Positions 1 through 9,061 of a stretch of 64,000 nucleotides of DNA are shown piece after piece. The stretch's first letter is position 1, and each line of letters opens with the position of its first letter. This DNA is from Chloroflexota bacterium (lineage in GTDB: Bacteria > Chloroflexota > Limnocylindria > Limnocylindrales > CSP1-4). A program made the position numbers and the translations under genes. The DNA lies in contig CANJLL010000002.1 of NCBI GenBank assembly GCA_947475545.1, positions 332,950-396,949 on the forward strand, written 5' to 3'. The notes beneath the pieces are model-generated. The model saw only the letters and a program-made list of their open reading frames with translations. It searched no databases and was not told the origin of the DNA.

Positions 1-2004
1 TCCCGATCCCAGTCGGGCTCGGGCTACGACCTGTGGAAGATCAGCTTCACCTCGGTGATCTACTACGGATCCAGCCGATCCCTGACCATCACCTACGCCG
101 TCCCCGGCGGCGCGCCTCGCTCGGACGCGGAGACGCGGGTGGGTGCCGCCTACGCGGACTTCTGCGTGATCTCCAACGGGGTCGACAGCGGCACCGTCCG
201 CGTCGTGGCGCCGGCCGGGTTCACGTTCACGTTCATCGCAGTGAAGGGGACCTTCACGAGCGTGGCGACGGGCGGCTCGACGACCTGGACCAGCGGCACG
301 ATCACGGACAACACCAACTTCTGGGCGTGCTTCGCGGGAACCAACCCGGCCGGCTACACGAGCAGCACGCTGGCCAGCCCAAGCGGCCGCCAGATCAGCA
401 TCCAGGCCTGGCCGGAGGACGCCGGCTGGAAGGACCAGGTGACGGCCGACGTGACGGGCGCGGTCGGCGCGCTCGAGGCCCTGATCGGGCGTGGGCTACC
501 GGGCTCGGGTCAGGTCGCGGTCCGCGAGGTCACGTCCAACAGCCTGGGCAACTACGCTGGCTCCTTCGACACGGACGCCGGCGTGGCCTACGTCGCCGAG
601 GACATCCAGCTCGGCGTCGTGGCCCACGAGCTGGCGCACGCGTGGTTCAACGGCTCGCTGTTCGGTTACCCCTGGCTGTCCGAGGGATCGGCCGGATGGG
701 CAGAGTCCATGATCACGAAGGTCGCCTGCAAGGATCCCGGGGGGCCACCGAGTGGCGTCACCGCCAACCTCAACAGCTGGTCCTTCGCCGGGCCCCGCGC
801 CACCAAGACCGAGCTGGCCGCCGTGACGTATCAATACGACGCGTCCTGCTTCGTCGTATCGGACCTGGCGCGGGCGGCCGGGACCAGCGGCACCAGGGCG
901 GCGATCACCGCCCTGCTCGACGGGCTGATCGCCTACCAGAGCAACGGGAGCCAGCTGAAGGCCAGCAGCACCAAGGCCGGCTGGCGCGAATGGCTGGATG
1001 CGATGGACGAGCTGGGGATCGCGCCGGCCGGTGGGGCTGGCCTCACCTACGCGCAGGATCTCCTCAAGCGCTTTGGCGCCGGGACCGCCACCGACCTCCC
1101 GCTGCTGCTCCAGCGGGCTGACGCGCGCAAGGCGTACCACGACCTGGCGCCGATCGTCACCGACTGGGCGCTGCCAGAGGGGCTCCTGCGTGCCATGGCC
1201 GAGTGGCGCTTCACCGATGCGCAGGCACTGATCAGCACGGCGAAGGCCCCCTGGAGCGACGTCGCCGCGGCCGACCATGCGCTGCCCGAAGCCCACGTAC
1301 TGGCCGGTCCCGTCAAGGCGCGCTTCGAGGGTGCGAAGACCGCCGGCGATATGACGGCCGTGGCCGTACAGGCGGCCGACCTGCGGTCGGCCGCGGAGCT
1401 GGTGGCGGCGGCCAAGGCAAAGCTGGCGGCGCCGCGCGACAACGTCACGAAGCTTGGCCTGACCGGCAAGGACCTGGCGGCGCTCCTGGTTGAAGCGATC
1501 AGGGCGGTCGGCGCCGCGGACGCGGAGGCGGCCAGGGTGAAGGCCGCCGCGATCACCACCACGCTGTCCGACGAGGCCGCGGCCGCGGAGACCGTCGTCG
1601 CGGCCAGCGACAAGGTGGACGCCTCGAACGACATCCTGAGCACCATCGGGCTGATCGGGACCGACCTGCCCGCGATGGTCGCGACGGGCGTGGCGGCCGT
1701 TGCCGCCGTGGATCCCTCCGCGGCCACGGCCGCGGCCTCGACGATCGACCGGGTGCTGAGCGATGCGCCCCAGCAGGGCATCATCCGGCTGGCCACCGTG
1801 CTGGTCCTGGTGCTGCTCGTCGCGGTGGCCGTGATGCTCCTCAGGCGCCGTGCCGCGCGGCAGCGGCGGACGACCATGGGCGGACCCTTCGGGGCGGTCG
1901 TCATCATCGACGGCGTTGCGCTGCCGCCCGTCGTCGCCCTGGCCGGGAAGGTTGAGCCGGCGCCCGACGGAACGGGCGACTCGCCGGGCGAAGAGGCCGG
2001 CTAG
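1..2004 (+). CDS. M1-like membrane-anchored zinc metalloprotease (5' partial)
   Basis: The reading frame is open from the first base, so the true start lies upstream of the window; the first ATG in view (55) is internal. A gluzincin active site, HELAH, begins at base 625 and is followed by a WLSEGSAGWAE stretch like the WLNEGFA part of M1 aminopeptidases, where the glutamate is the third zinc ligand. The spacing from HELAH to that glutamate is 14 residues instead of the usual 18. The middle third is Ala-rich and probably helical. A single hydrophobic helix at about 1783-1845 is followed by RRRAARQRR, suggesting an extracytoplasmic peptidase held by a C-terminal anchor. Family is seen at motif level only; substrate unknown. 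Confidence 0.7.
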   Translation, partial: SRSQSGSGYDLWKISFTSVIYYGSSRSLTITYAVPGGAPRSDAETRVGAAYADFCVISNGVDSGTVRVVAPAGFTFTFIAVKGTFTSVATGGSTTWTSGTITDNTNFWACFAGTNPAGYTSSTLASPSGRQISIQAWPEDAGWKDQVTADVTGAVGALEALIGRGLPGSGQVAVREVTSNSLGNYAGSFDTDAGVAYVAEDIQLGVVAHELAHAWFNGSLFGYPWLSEGSAGWAESMITKVACKDPGGPPSGVTANLNSWSFAGPRATKTELAAVTYQYDASCFVVSDLARAAGTSGTRAAITALLDGLIAYQSNGSQLKASSTKAGWREWLDAMDELGIAPAGGAGLTYAQDLLKRFGAGTATDLPLLLQRADARKAYHDLAPIVTDWALPEGLLRAMAEWRFTDAQALISTAKAPWSDVAAADHALPEAHVLAGPVKARFEGAKTAGDMTAVAVQAADLRSAAELVAAAKAKLAAPRDNVTKLGLTGKDLAALLVEAIRAVGAADAEAARVKAAAITTTLSDEAAAAETVVAASDKVDASNDILSTIGLIGTDLPAMVATGVAAVAAVDPSAATAAASTIDRVLSDAPQQGIIRLATVLVLVLLVAVAVMLLRRRAARQRRTTMGGPFGAVVIIDGVALPPVVALAGKVEPAPDGTGDSPGEEAG

Positions 2005-2606
2005 GCCTCGTCGCCGGGTGTCATGCCCTGGTCGAAGCCCCGGTTTGCATCCAGCCCCAGGCCACCATCGGATGCGCGCGGCTGGTCCAGCCCCGCCCAG
2101 GGATCCACGTCGCGGTACGGCATGATCAGCTGGATCTTCGCCGCGTTCAGGGTGGCGCTGGGTGACCCGCGACGCCCCTCGCCCAGGGATTCAGACCAGT
2201 AGGTGGAGCCCGTGACGGTCACGAACCCCGTCCTCGGCACCTGGCGCAGGGCCTCCCCCAGGTCCGCCGCGCCGGAGGTGACCGACACGCAGCCGGCCAC
2301 GCTGAAGGGCGGGACGGCGATGAGGACCGAGGGGCTGCTGGCCGAGCCGCTCTCCCCGATGACGCCGTCCGCCAGGACGAAGAGGATGGCGTCGGTGCGG
2401 ACGTGGGCCATGGCAGCCGACACGGGCCGCCCGCGGGCGCCGGGCTCATCGACGGTGGCGTCGTACAGCACGAGGATGCCGCCCGGCATCGCGTCGAGGC
2501 CGTCGGCGAGTGGACGGCGCGGGAGACGGGCACGCCCGCGCATCACGAGGGCGTCGGTGTAGACGGTGAGCTCCGCGAAGACCACGTCCGCCATCTCGCC
2601 GGTCAC
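2001..2606 (-). CDS. conserved-looking hypothetical protein
   Basis: I do not recognise a certain family. The GTG start at 2606 is chosen because GGAGG lies 5 bases upstream; an in-frame ATG follows four codons later (2594). The product (201 aa) is soluble with no signal peptide. Its first half (VVFAELTVYTDALVMRGRA, then LYDATV and VRTDAILFVLAD) has the rhythm of small beta-rich domains such as DUF6812, which is only a resemblance. The C-terminal third is low-complexity and ends acidic. It converges on the upstream protease gene, and the two stop codons overlap (CTAG). Confidence 0.55.
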   Translation of the reverse strand: MTGEMADVVFAELTVYTDALVMRGRARLPRRPLADGLDAMPGGILVLYDATVDEPGARGRPVSAAMAHVRTDAILFVLADGVIGESGSASSPSVLIAVPPFSVAGCVSVTSGAADLGEALRQVPRTGFVTVTGSTYWSESLGEGRRGSPSATLNAAKIQLIMPYRDVDPWAGLDQPRASDGGLGLDANRGFDQGMTPGDEA

Positions 2607-2930
2607 GATCACCTCCCACGAGCCTGCTCGCGGCCGAACGCCGCGCCCGCTGGTCAGAATATCGCGCGGGCAGGCCATTGGGCGACAGGCGGCCGGGACG
2701 GGTGGGATGGCATGGCGCGGCGCCGCACCGGCCGTAGGCAAGATGACGGGCGAGCACCGGTCCATCCGGGCCATGGGCGGCGCCGGGCTGGCCGCGCAGG
2801 CTACTCCCATGACGCGTCCCCTTCGCCGCCACCCGGTCAGCGCGCGCCGACTCGGGCAGCCGGAGTGGCCAGTACCAAGGTCCCACGCGGCCTTCATGGA
2901 ATCGCGAGACTCCTTGAACACAGTGACGAC
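2607..2930. promoter_or_regulatory. divergent intergenic region, 324 bp
   Basis: No gene is seen between the divergent starts at 2606 (minus) and 2931 (plus). A minus-strand TATTCT at 2661-2656, 50 bases before the GTG, could be a -10 element, but no clear -35 accompanies it. No convincing plus-strand promoter or ribosome binding site was found before 2931. Confidence 0.3.
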
Positions 2931-4172
2931 ATGAAACCCACCCCACGACGCCGCTCGATGATCTGGGCCCCTGTCGCCCTCGTCGCGGTGGCGGTCGTGA
3001 TGACGTGGGCGCCACTGGCCGCGGCGGGCTTCACGTTCTCGTTGGGCGCCGGCGCACCCTCAATGGCGCAGGGGGCGACCGCCGCCCGTGCGGGTCATGC
3101 CTGGGCTGCCTCAACCACGCCGGCGCCCCTCGGCGCCGGCCTGCCATACAACGACACCCTGGCTGACGGCGAGGGCGACGCCATCCCCCCCGCCGCGGCC
3201 CCCGGTCGCTCGCCCGCAGTGGCCCGCGCCGCCTGGCTCACCGCGAGCACCGCGGTCCCGTTCGACCCAGGCAGCGACACCACCATGGATATCGTCCTGG
3301 GCGAGGACTTCCCCATCACGGTGGAGGCCGACCAGGTCGAGGGCCCCGGCTGGCTCCTGGTCAAGCCCAGCACGATCGGCTTCGAGCGCCAGGGCTACGT
3401 CCCAACCGCAACCGTCACTTACCGGCCGCCTGCCGCCGGATCCACCTCATCCGCGGGGATCGAGGCCCTCAGCCCGGAGCTGGCCGACTACCTCGCCGGC
3501 TGGGGCGCGCAGGTGGGCCTGACGGTCACGGACCTGGCCTCCGGCATCACGTACAGCTACAACGGCGACCAGCCGTTCACCACCGCCAGCTCGGTCAAGG
3601 TCGCGCTCATGTTTGCCCTGCTCCGCCAGCTGGAGATGGCCGATCGGTCGCCCAGCGAGGAGCAGCTGCAACTGTTGACCGCCATGATCGAGTGGTCGGA
3701 CAACGACGCCGCTGAGGCAATCGACCTCATGGTCGGTGACCGCGAGGGCCTGCAGGCCTTTGCCGACGAGTTGGGTCTGGGCGGCTTCAGCCCGGGCAGC
3801 ACCTACGTCGAGGGCTGGGGCTGGGGCACGCTGACGCCGGACGCCATGGTGAGGCTCCTCACGCTCTTTGAGCGGGGGAGCGTCCTGGCCAGCTCAGCCG
3901 ACCAGGCGCTGGCCCGCCAGCTGCTGAGCAGCATCGACTCCGACCAGCGGATCGGCGTGGGCACCACCGCCCCCGACGGCGCGTTCGTGATGATGAAGAA
4001 CGGCTGGGTGCCCGGGCCGGACGACCTGTGGGTGTTCAACTCGTCCGGGATCGTGGAGCTCAACGGCCACGCCTACATCATCTCGGCGTACACGGCCCGC
4101 AACGCGTCGCTGGAGCAGGGCCAGGAGATCGTGGTCCACGCGACCGCGGCAGTGGCAGCCCTGCTGGGCTGA
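2931..4172 (+). CDS. class A beta-lactamase-like secreted serine hydrolase
   Basis: The 413-aa product starts with a basic stretch and a hydrophobic helix (about residues 10-33, ending AAAGF), a Sec signal or anchor. A linker of roughly 150 residues precedes the catalytic domain, whose three motifs are all visible: SSVK at residues 220-223 (nucleophile and general base), SDN at 256-258, and KNG at 356-358 in place of KTG. This is the Beta-lactamase2 (PF13354) arrangement. Such proteins include true beta-lactamases and many cell-wall or unknown hydrolases, so resistance cannot be concluded. The start was taken at the ATG directly before the signal sequence; the frame is open further upstream, but that part reads as non-coding. 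Confidence 0.75.
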   Translation: MKPTPRRRSMIWAPVALVAVAVVMTWAPLAAAGFTFSLGAGAPSMAQGATAARAGHAWAASTTPAPLGAGLPYNDTLADGEGDAIPPAAAPGRSPAVARAAWLTASTAVPFDPGSDTTMDIVLGEDFPITVEADQVEGPGWLLVKPSTIGFERQGYVPTATVTYRPPAAGSTSSAGIEALSPELADYLAGWGAQVGLTVTDLASGITYSYNGDQPFTTASSVKVALMFALLRQLEMADRSPSEEQLQLLTAMIEWSDNDAAEAIDLMVGDREGLQAFADELGLGGFSPGSTYVEGWGWGTLTPDAMVRLLTLFERGSVLASSADQALARQLLSSIDSDQRIGVGTTAPDGAFVMMKNGWVPGPDDLWVFNSSGIVELNGHAYIISAYTARNASLEQGQEIVVHATAAVAALLG

Positions 4173-4210
4173 TGCCTGCGGGCACCTCGCTCGGCGCGGC
4201 GGTCGTCGCG

Positions 4211-4216
4211 TAGACT
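4211..4216 (+). promoter_or_regulatory. possible -10 element (TAGACT)
   Basis: TAGACT lies about 65 bases before the ferritin-like gene. The same GTAGACTG context recurs in the ilvB leader promoter near 38110. No good -35 is seen. Confidence 0.25.
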
Positions 4217-4280
4217 GGCGGCCCGGCGAGCCGGCCCATGGCCCGTCGGCACGTCCGCCAGCACGTGCACCGTCACGTTC

Positions 4281-5639
4281 ATGGGCCCTGAGGATCCGCA
4301 CGAGATGAGCAGCGCCCCGCTTCCCGGCAGCCGATTGGCCCACGTCATCGGGAGCCGGCGCCGCCGCGCCGAGGCCGAGGCGCCCATGGTCTTCGCCCAT
4401 CGAGAGACCCTCATCTACACCCTGGGCAAGGCCGCCGCGCTCGAGCACCTGGTCATGTGCCAGTACCTGTACACCGCCTTCTCACTCAAGGAGCGCGAGG
4501 ACGAGGGTATGACCCCGGCCCAGGCCTCCATGGTCAAGCGCTGGCGCCAGGAGTTGCTCCACATCGGCGGGCAGGAGATGCTCCACCTGGCCCTGGTCCA
4601 GAACGTGCTCACCGCCGTGGGCGGGGCGCCGCGCCTGGCGCGCCCCAACTTCCCGCTCCCGCCCCACGCCTACCCGGCGGGGATCGTCATGGCCCTCCTG
4701 CCGTTCGGCGAGGCGTCGCTCCGGCACTTCGCCTACCTGGAGCGCCCGGAGGGGATGGACGTCGACGACGCCGAGGGCCTCGCTGCGCTGGGCGAAGCGG
4801 TGAGCCTGCGGCCGATGGACGAGGACGAGATCTCGCCGCGCCTCCAGGACTTCGACACGATCGGCCACCTGTACCGGTCCATCGAGATGGGGCTGGACCA
4901 CCTGGCCGGCCGGCTGGGCGAGGACGGGCTGTTCATCGGGCCGCCGCGCGCCCAGGCCACCGCCGCCCATTTCGGCTGGGAGGAGCTGGTCGCAGTCACC
5001 GACCTGGCCTCAGCCCGGGCGGCCATCGAGGTGATCGTCGAGCAGGGCGAAGGCGCGCGCGGCGAATGGAAGGACGCCCATTTTGGCCGGATCGTCGCGA
5101 TTCTCGACGAGTATCTGGGCGCCCGCAAGGCGGACCCGGCGTTCAACCCGGTCCGACCCGTCCTGCCCGCCGTCGTGCGGCCGCCAGAGTCCGGGGCGGA
5201 CGTGCCGGTGATCACGGATGCCTTCGCGAACCGCTGCGTCGACCTCTTCAACGCGAGCTACGAGATGCTGCTCCAGCTCCTGGCCCGCTACTTCGCCCAC
5301 ACGGACGAGACCGATGAGCAACTCCAGGTCCTGTCCAACGTGACCGTGGGCCTGATGTTCGGCGCCATCAAGCCGCTCGGCGGGTTGATCACGCGACTGC
5401 CCGTTGGACCGGAGCAACCGGACAGGGTGATCGGGCCCAGCTTCGAGCTCTTCTACGAGGTGGACTACCTGCTCCCCCACCGCGATGCGGCGTGGCGGGT
5501 CATCGAGGAGCGGCTGCGCGAGGTGGCCGAGCTGGCCACGCACTGCCGCGACCTGTGCGTCCCCAGCTACATGGGCGTGCTGGGCAAGGTCACGCAGTAC
5601 CTCAAGACGCAGGCCGACGTCCTGGCCGCCGCGCGCTGA
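4281..5639 (+). CDS. ferritin-like protein of the VioB/iminophenylpyruvate-dimer-synthase type
   Basis: The N-terminal half carries the helical, carboxylate-rich pattern of the Ferritin-like PF12902 domain: EHLVMCQYLYTAFSLK, then ELLHIGGQEMLHLALV, then LLTAVGG-type sequence and a PNFPLPPHAYP segment. That domain occurs in violacein VioB, staurosporine StaD/RebD and many stand-alone bacterial proteins. The remainder continues the helical bundle without other motifs. No signal peptide or membrane helix is present. Start codon is uncertain: 4281 is the longest, but 4305 and 4386 (just before the domain) are possible and none has a good ribosome binding site. No other indole-pathway genes are near, so the reaction is unknown. 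Confidence 0.65.
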   Translation: MGPEDPHEMSSAPLPGSRLAHVIGSRRRRAEAEAPMVFAHRETLIYTLGKAAALEHLVMCQYLYTAFSLKEREDEGMTPAQASMVKRWRQELLHIGGQEMLHLALVQNVLTAVGGAPRLARPNFPLPPHAYPAGIVMALLPFGEASLRHFAYLERPEGMDVDDAEGLAALGEAVSLRPMDEDEISPRLQDFDTIGHLYRSIEMGLDHLAGRLGEDGLFIGPPRAQATAAHFGWEELVAVTDLASARAAIEVIVEQGEGARGEWKDAHFGRIVAILDEYLGARKADPAFNPVRPVLPAVVRPPESGADVPVITDAFANRCVDLFNASYEMLLQLLARYFAHTDETDEQLQVLSNVTVGLMFGAIKPLGGLITRLPVGPEQPDRVIGPSFELFYEVDYLLPHRDAAWRVIEERLREVAELATHCRDLCVPSYMGVLGKVTQYLKTQADVLAAAR

Positions 5640-6234
5640 GCGCATCCACGGCCGCGACCACCGCGGCGACCATGCCGACGGCGAATACGGGCCAGGCGTA
5701 GTCGCCCGGCGCCCCGCCGTCCGAGATTCGCCGGAAGTCGACTGTCCAGGAGAGGATCACCAGCGCGCCGCCCCCGACTCCGGCGGTGACGTGCCACGGC
5801 CGCAGCGCCACCACATGGCCCTGGCGAATGGTGCGCGCGGCCGCCAGCCCAAAGCCCACCAGCGCCAGACTCACGACCAGCGGTGACCAGACGGGGCCCA
5901 CCCACGGGACGGGGATCAGGAAGAGCAGGTCCGCGGTCAGCAGCGACGGGGGCCACCCGGCAACCACGAACAGCCAGGCGTAGTACCCGATGTCACAGGC
6001 CCCGAAGACCACCGCGCTCCAGGCCAGCCGCTCGAGCGGGGTCCGGCCCGCGATCACGCCGACCAGCGCGATCATCACGAGCGTGGCCGCCTCGCGCCCG
6101 ACCTCGATCGCCACCAGCTCGTGGCCGGCGAACGCGGGTCGAAGCGGGAAGATGTCCCCGACGGGAGCGCCCAGCGCGCCGTCGAGGTAGACGACGACCG
6201 CGGACTCCAGGTACGACATCGCGAGCGCGAACAC
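5602..6234 (-). CDS. small polytopic membrane protein
   Basis: About 210 residues with roughly six hydrophobic segments (for example LVMIALVGVIAG, WSAVVFGACDIGYYAWLFVV, PLVVSLALVGFGLAAA, YAWPVFAVGMVAAVVAAV), so an integral inner-membrane protein. A GTG at 6234 is the first conventional start, but the sequence upstream (reading SFALFATAI) continues the first membrane helix back to a stop at about 6291, so the real start may be a CTG there. The 3' end overlaps the end of the convergent ferritin-like gene by 38 bases. No family recognised. Confidence 0.55.
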   Translation of the reverse strand: MFALAMSYLESAVVVYLDGALGAPVGDIFPLRPAFAGHELVAIEVGREAATLVMIALVGVIAGRTPLERLAWSAVVFGACDIGYYAWLFVVAGWPPSLLTADLLFLIPVPWVGPVWSPLVVSLALVGFGLAAARTIRQGHVVALRPWHVTAGVGGGALVILSWTVDFRRISDGGAPGDYAWPVFAVGMVAAVVAAVDALSARRPGRRPAS

Positions 6235-6359
6235 GACGATCGCGGTCGCAAAGAGGGCGAAGCTCCGGCCGGACTGCAGCCCGGCACGCTAGCACGCCTC
6301 CGGTGGGTTCCGGCGTCCGCGAACCTGTACGCTGCGGTCACGCACCCCAGGAGGCTCCC

Positions 6360-8378
6360 GTGGCCGTCGTCGGCGGGTCCCCGCGCCCCGGCGCCAACCC
6401 GGGCTGGCTATCCGCTCGCCAGCTTCGCGTGCTGGAGGCCGTGTGCCGCACGTTCCAGCCGGGGACGTCGGCGAACGATGGTCGACTCCTGGCGCGGGTC
6501 GCAGGGTTGCTCGCCTCCCTGCCCAACGCCGAGGACCGCCTGCGACTCCGCCTCCTGCTGGAGGCACTGGGGCACGCGTCGGTCAACCTGGCCCTGGCAG
6601 GCCGGGCCGCGCCGTTTGACCGCCTGTCGCTCGACGACCGGGTCGCGGTCCTGCGTGGCTGGGCGGACAGCCGGATCCAGCTCCGGAGGGCCGGCTTCCA
6701 GGCGTTGAAGCGCCTGGTCAACGTCGCCTGGTACACGTGGCCGGTCAAGGACGACTGGCACCCCACGTGGTCGGCGACCGGCTACCCGGGGGCCCTCCCC
6801 CAGCCCGCGGCCCCGGCGGTTCCGTATCCGCCACAGATGGCGGCGGATGGACGCCTGCCAACGGTCTCGATCGCGGGCGACACCGTCCTCGAATGTGACG
6901 TCGTGGTGTGCGGGTCCGGAGCTGGCGGCGGCGTGGTCGCCGGCATCCTGGCCGGTGCGGGCCTCGACGTGATCGTCCTGGAGTCGGGGCCCAACCTGGG
7001 TCCGGCAGACTTCACGCAGGTCGAGGGCGACATGCTCACGCGCGCCTACCTCGACGGCGGCCTGTTGATGACGCGGAGCGGCTCCCTGCCGATCCTGGCG
7101 GGCAGCTGCCTCGGTGGCGGCACGGTGATCAACTGGACGTCCAGCTTCGCGCTGCCCGAGGCCACCCGCGCGCAATGGGACCGGCTGGCGGGGACGACGC
7201 ACTTCGCGACGCCCGAGTTCGAGGCCGCGGTGCAGCGGGTCTCCGGGCGCATCGACGTCAACACCGAGAGCAGCCCACCCGCGCCGCGCGACCAGGTCCT
7301 GGAGCGGGGACTCCGCGCCATGGGCTGGGGCGTGGACGTCATCCCGCGCAACGCCCGCAGCTGCCCGAGCGACCTGGAGTGCGGCTACTGCGGGCTTGGC
7401 TGCCGGCACGGAACCAAGCGCTCCACCACGGCCACGTACCTGGCCGACGCCGTCGCCGGCGGCGCGCGCCTGGTGACGGGCGCGACGGCGAACCGCGTCC
7501 TGCGCGTGGACGGCCGGGCCGCGGGCGTGGACGCGACGGTGACACTGCCCGGTGGCGGCCGCGCGTCGCTGACCGTGCGCGCGCGGCGAGTCGTCGCTGC
7601 CTGTGGGGCGCTCCACACGCCGGCCCTGCTCCTGCGATCCGGCCTGGCCAACCCGAATATCGGCCGCGGGTTGCGCCTGCACCCCGTGACGGCGATCGGC
7701 GGCGTCTTCGACGAGCGGATCGAGCCGTGGACCGGCCAGATGCAGACACGCGGCTCGCGCGAGCTGGCCGACCTCGACGATGGCTACGGCGCCATGTTCG
7801 AGACGGGTCCGCTCCATTGGGCCCTGCCCGCAAGCGCGTTCGGCTGGGACGACCCGGCCCGCCACCGCGCCGACGTGGAGCAGCTTGCCCATGTGAGCAT
7901 CGCCGGGATCCTGCTCCGCGACCGCGATCCGGGGCGGGTGGTCCTGGGCCGGGACGGCCGGCCGCGCGTGGACTACGAACTGTCCCAGTTTGACGGGGGG
8001 CACGTGCGGGTGGCGCTGGCCGGCGCGGCGCGCGTGCTGGCTGCCGCGGGCGCCCGCGAGCTCCTCTCGCTCCACCAGCCGCCGGCCAGGGCCACCGCCG
8101 GCACCACGGGCTGGGTGGACCGGTTCGCCGACGAGGTCGCGACGCGGGATCCGGGCCACGGCCGGATGGCACTCATCTCGTTCCACCAGATGGGCACCTG
8201 CGCGCTGGGCGCCAGCCGGCGCACGGCGGTCGTGGATCCAACGGGCCAGGCCTTTGACCTGCCCGGGCTGTTCGTGGCCGACGGGAGCGTCTTTCCGACA
8301 TCGAGCGGCGTGAACCCGATGCTGACGATCATGTCGACGGCTGACCTCATCGCCCGGGGGATCGCCGCGGGCGCCTGA
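6360..8378 (+). CDS. GMC-family FAD-dependent alcohol oxidase (long-chain alcohol oxidase type)
   Basis: The GTG start at 6360 follows AGGAGG with a 5-base gap. The 672-aa product has an N-terminal helical region (LRVLEAVCRTFQPG) of the kind seen in plant and bacterial long-chain fatty alcohol oxidases. A dinucleotide-binding loop follows, VVVCGSGAGGGVVAGIL at about residues 181-197, then a cysteine-rich segment (CGYCGLGCRHG) near residue 340. The GMC C-terminal domain has HQMGTC and GLFVADGSVFP...NPMLTIM, which carry the catalytic His and FAD contacts. Expected reaction is oxidation of an alcohol to an aldehyde using FAD. It appears monocistronic. Substrate assignment rests on overall layout only. 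Confidence 0.8.
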   Translation: MAVVGGSPRPGANPGWLSARQLRVLEAVCRTFQPGTSANDGRLLARVAGLLASLPNAEDRLRLRLLLEALGHASVNLALAGRAAPFDRLSLDDRVAVLRGWADSRIQLRRAGFQALKRLVNVAWYTWPVKDDWHPTWSATGYPGALPQPAAPAVPYPPQMAADGRLPTVSIAGDTVLECDVVVCGSGAGGGVVAGILAGAGLDVIVLESGPNLGPADFTQVEGDMLTRAYLDGGLLMTRSGSLPILAGSCLGGGTVINWTSSFALPEATRAQWDRLAGTTHFATPEFEAAVQRVSGRIDVNTESSPPAPRDQVLERGLRAMGWGVDVIPRNARSCPSDLECGYCGLGCRHGTKRSTTATYLADAVAGGARLVTGATANRVLRVDGRAAGVDATVTLPGGGRASLTVRARRVVAACGALHTPALLLRSGLANPNIGRGLRLHPVTAIGGVFDERIEPWTGQMQTRGSRELADLDDGYGAMFETGPLHWALPASAFGWDDPARHRADVEQLAHVSIAGILLRDRDPGRVVLGRDGRPRVDYELSQFDGGHVRVALAGAARVLAAAGARELLSLHQPPARATAGTTGWVDRFADEVATRDPGHGRMALISFHQMGTCALGASRRTAVVDPTGQAFDLPGLFVADGSVFPTSSGVNPMLTIMSTADLIARGIAAGA

Positions 8379-8398
8379 TCGAGGCGGGCCGTGCCCCC

Positions 8399-8799
8399 TC
8401 AGGCCACGTGCGTCGCGATCGCCTGCTCGATCGAGGCGGCCAGCTGCGCCCAGTTGGTCGCGGCCACCAGGGGCGTCACGCCATGAACGCCCGCCGTCTG
8501 CATCCAGTCCGGCTCCAGGCCGTTCGCACACAGGACGATGGGCACGCTTGGATGGATGTCGCGGAGGCCCTCGATCAGCCGCTGGGCACCGTCCGGCTCA
8601 CCGGTCACAAAGGCGTCGTACACCAGCACGTCCACGCCCTCCGCCATGTCGCACGAGCGGCCGGCCAGGATGGGGCACGACGCGCCGACGCGCCGACGGG
8701 CCCCAGGCACTCGGTCACGTCGTAGCCGCGCCGGCGGAGCGAATCAGTCTGGAGATCGGCCACGTCACGGTCGTGGTTCACGAGCAGGACCCGAGTCAT
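8399..8799 (-). pseudogene. CheY-like receiver-domain gene, frameshifted by an 8-bp duplication
   Basis: From an ATG at 8799 (GAGGTG upstream) the frame reads MTRVLLVNHDRDVADLQ and RRRGYDVTECLGPVGAS, a typical receiver start. It then loses meaning at an 8-bp tandem duplication (8682-8697). The second half continues in another frame: MAEGVDVLVYDAFVTGEPDG (phospho-acceptor Asp context), PIVLCANG, and helix 5. Removing one copy of the repeat joins both halves exactly as ECLGPVGASCPILAGRS. Even when intact the domain would be atypical: the first acidic pair is NH, and the late conserved Lys is not evident. It could be a true pseudogene, a phase-variable gene, or an assembly error. Confidence 0.75.
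8682..8697. repeat. 8-bp direct tandem duplication (GCGCCGAC x2)
   Basis: Two adjacent identical octamers lie inside the receiver-domain gene. Their length is not a multiple of three, and deleting one copy restores a single open frame. Confidence 0.85.
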
Positions 8800-8918
8800 C
8801 GCAGCACCTCGCGTTGCTGCCGCACGCTCACGGCGAACCAGCCCTTCCCGATTGGGGAAGGCTGAGCGCCGACCCGGCCGGGAGCAAGTGCCGATCGTCA
8901 CCAACGGCCGGCAGCCGG

Positions 8919-8968
8919 TGACGGCGCGCGGGGCGGACGGGCGGCGGTCGATGACGGCGCGCGGGGCG
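8919..8968. repeat. 17-bp direct repeat, two copies 33 bp apart
   Basis: The sequence TGACGGCGCGCGGGGCG occurs at 8919-8935 and again at 8952-8968, just upstream of the putative promoter of the ThDP decarboxylase genes. It could be a duplicated operator or a neutral duplication. Confidence 0.6.
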
Positions 8969-8994
8969 ACCGGACCGTCATCGACCCTCGGCTG

Positions 8995-9000
8995 TACAAT
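8995..9000 (+). promoter_or_regulatory. possible -10 element (TACAAT)
   Basis: TACAAT lies 61 bases before the ATG at 9062. The same CTACAATC or GTACAATC context precedes the genes at 55868 and 57884. No convincing -35 is seen at 16-18 bases. Confidence 0.4.
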
Positions 9001-9061
9001 CTCGGCTTCCAAAGTTGCGGCGGGCGCTGCTGAATTGTTCCCGCCAGCCACCGGAGGTCGC

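Noticed and set aside
2403..2930. An upstream extension of the beta-lactamase-like gene.
   Set aside because: It would place a signal sequence in the middle of the protein and overlaps the minus-strand hypothetical gene; ATG 2931 directly precedes the signal peptide.
5883..6359. An N-terminal extension of the GMC oxidase frame upstream of 6360.
   Set aside because: The upstream translation is Arg/Pro-rich shadow sequence over the minus-strand membrane protein gene, and a strong ribosome binding site sits exactly before GTG 6360.
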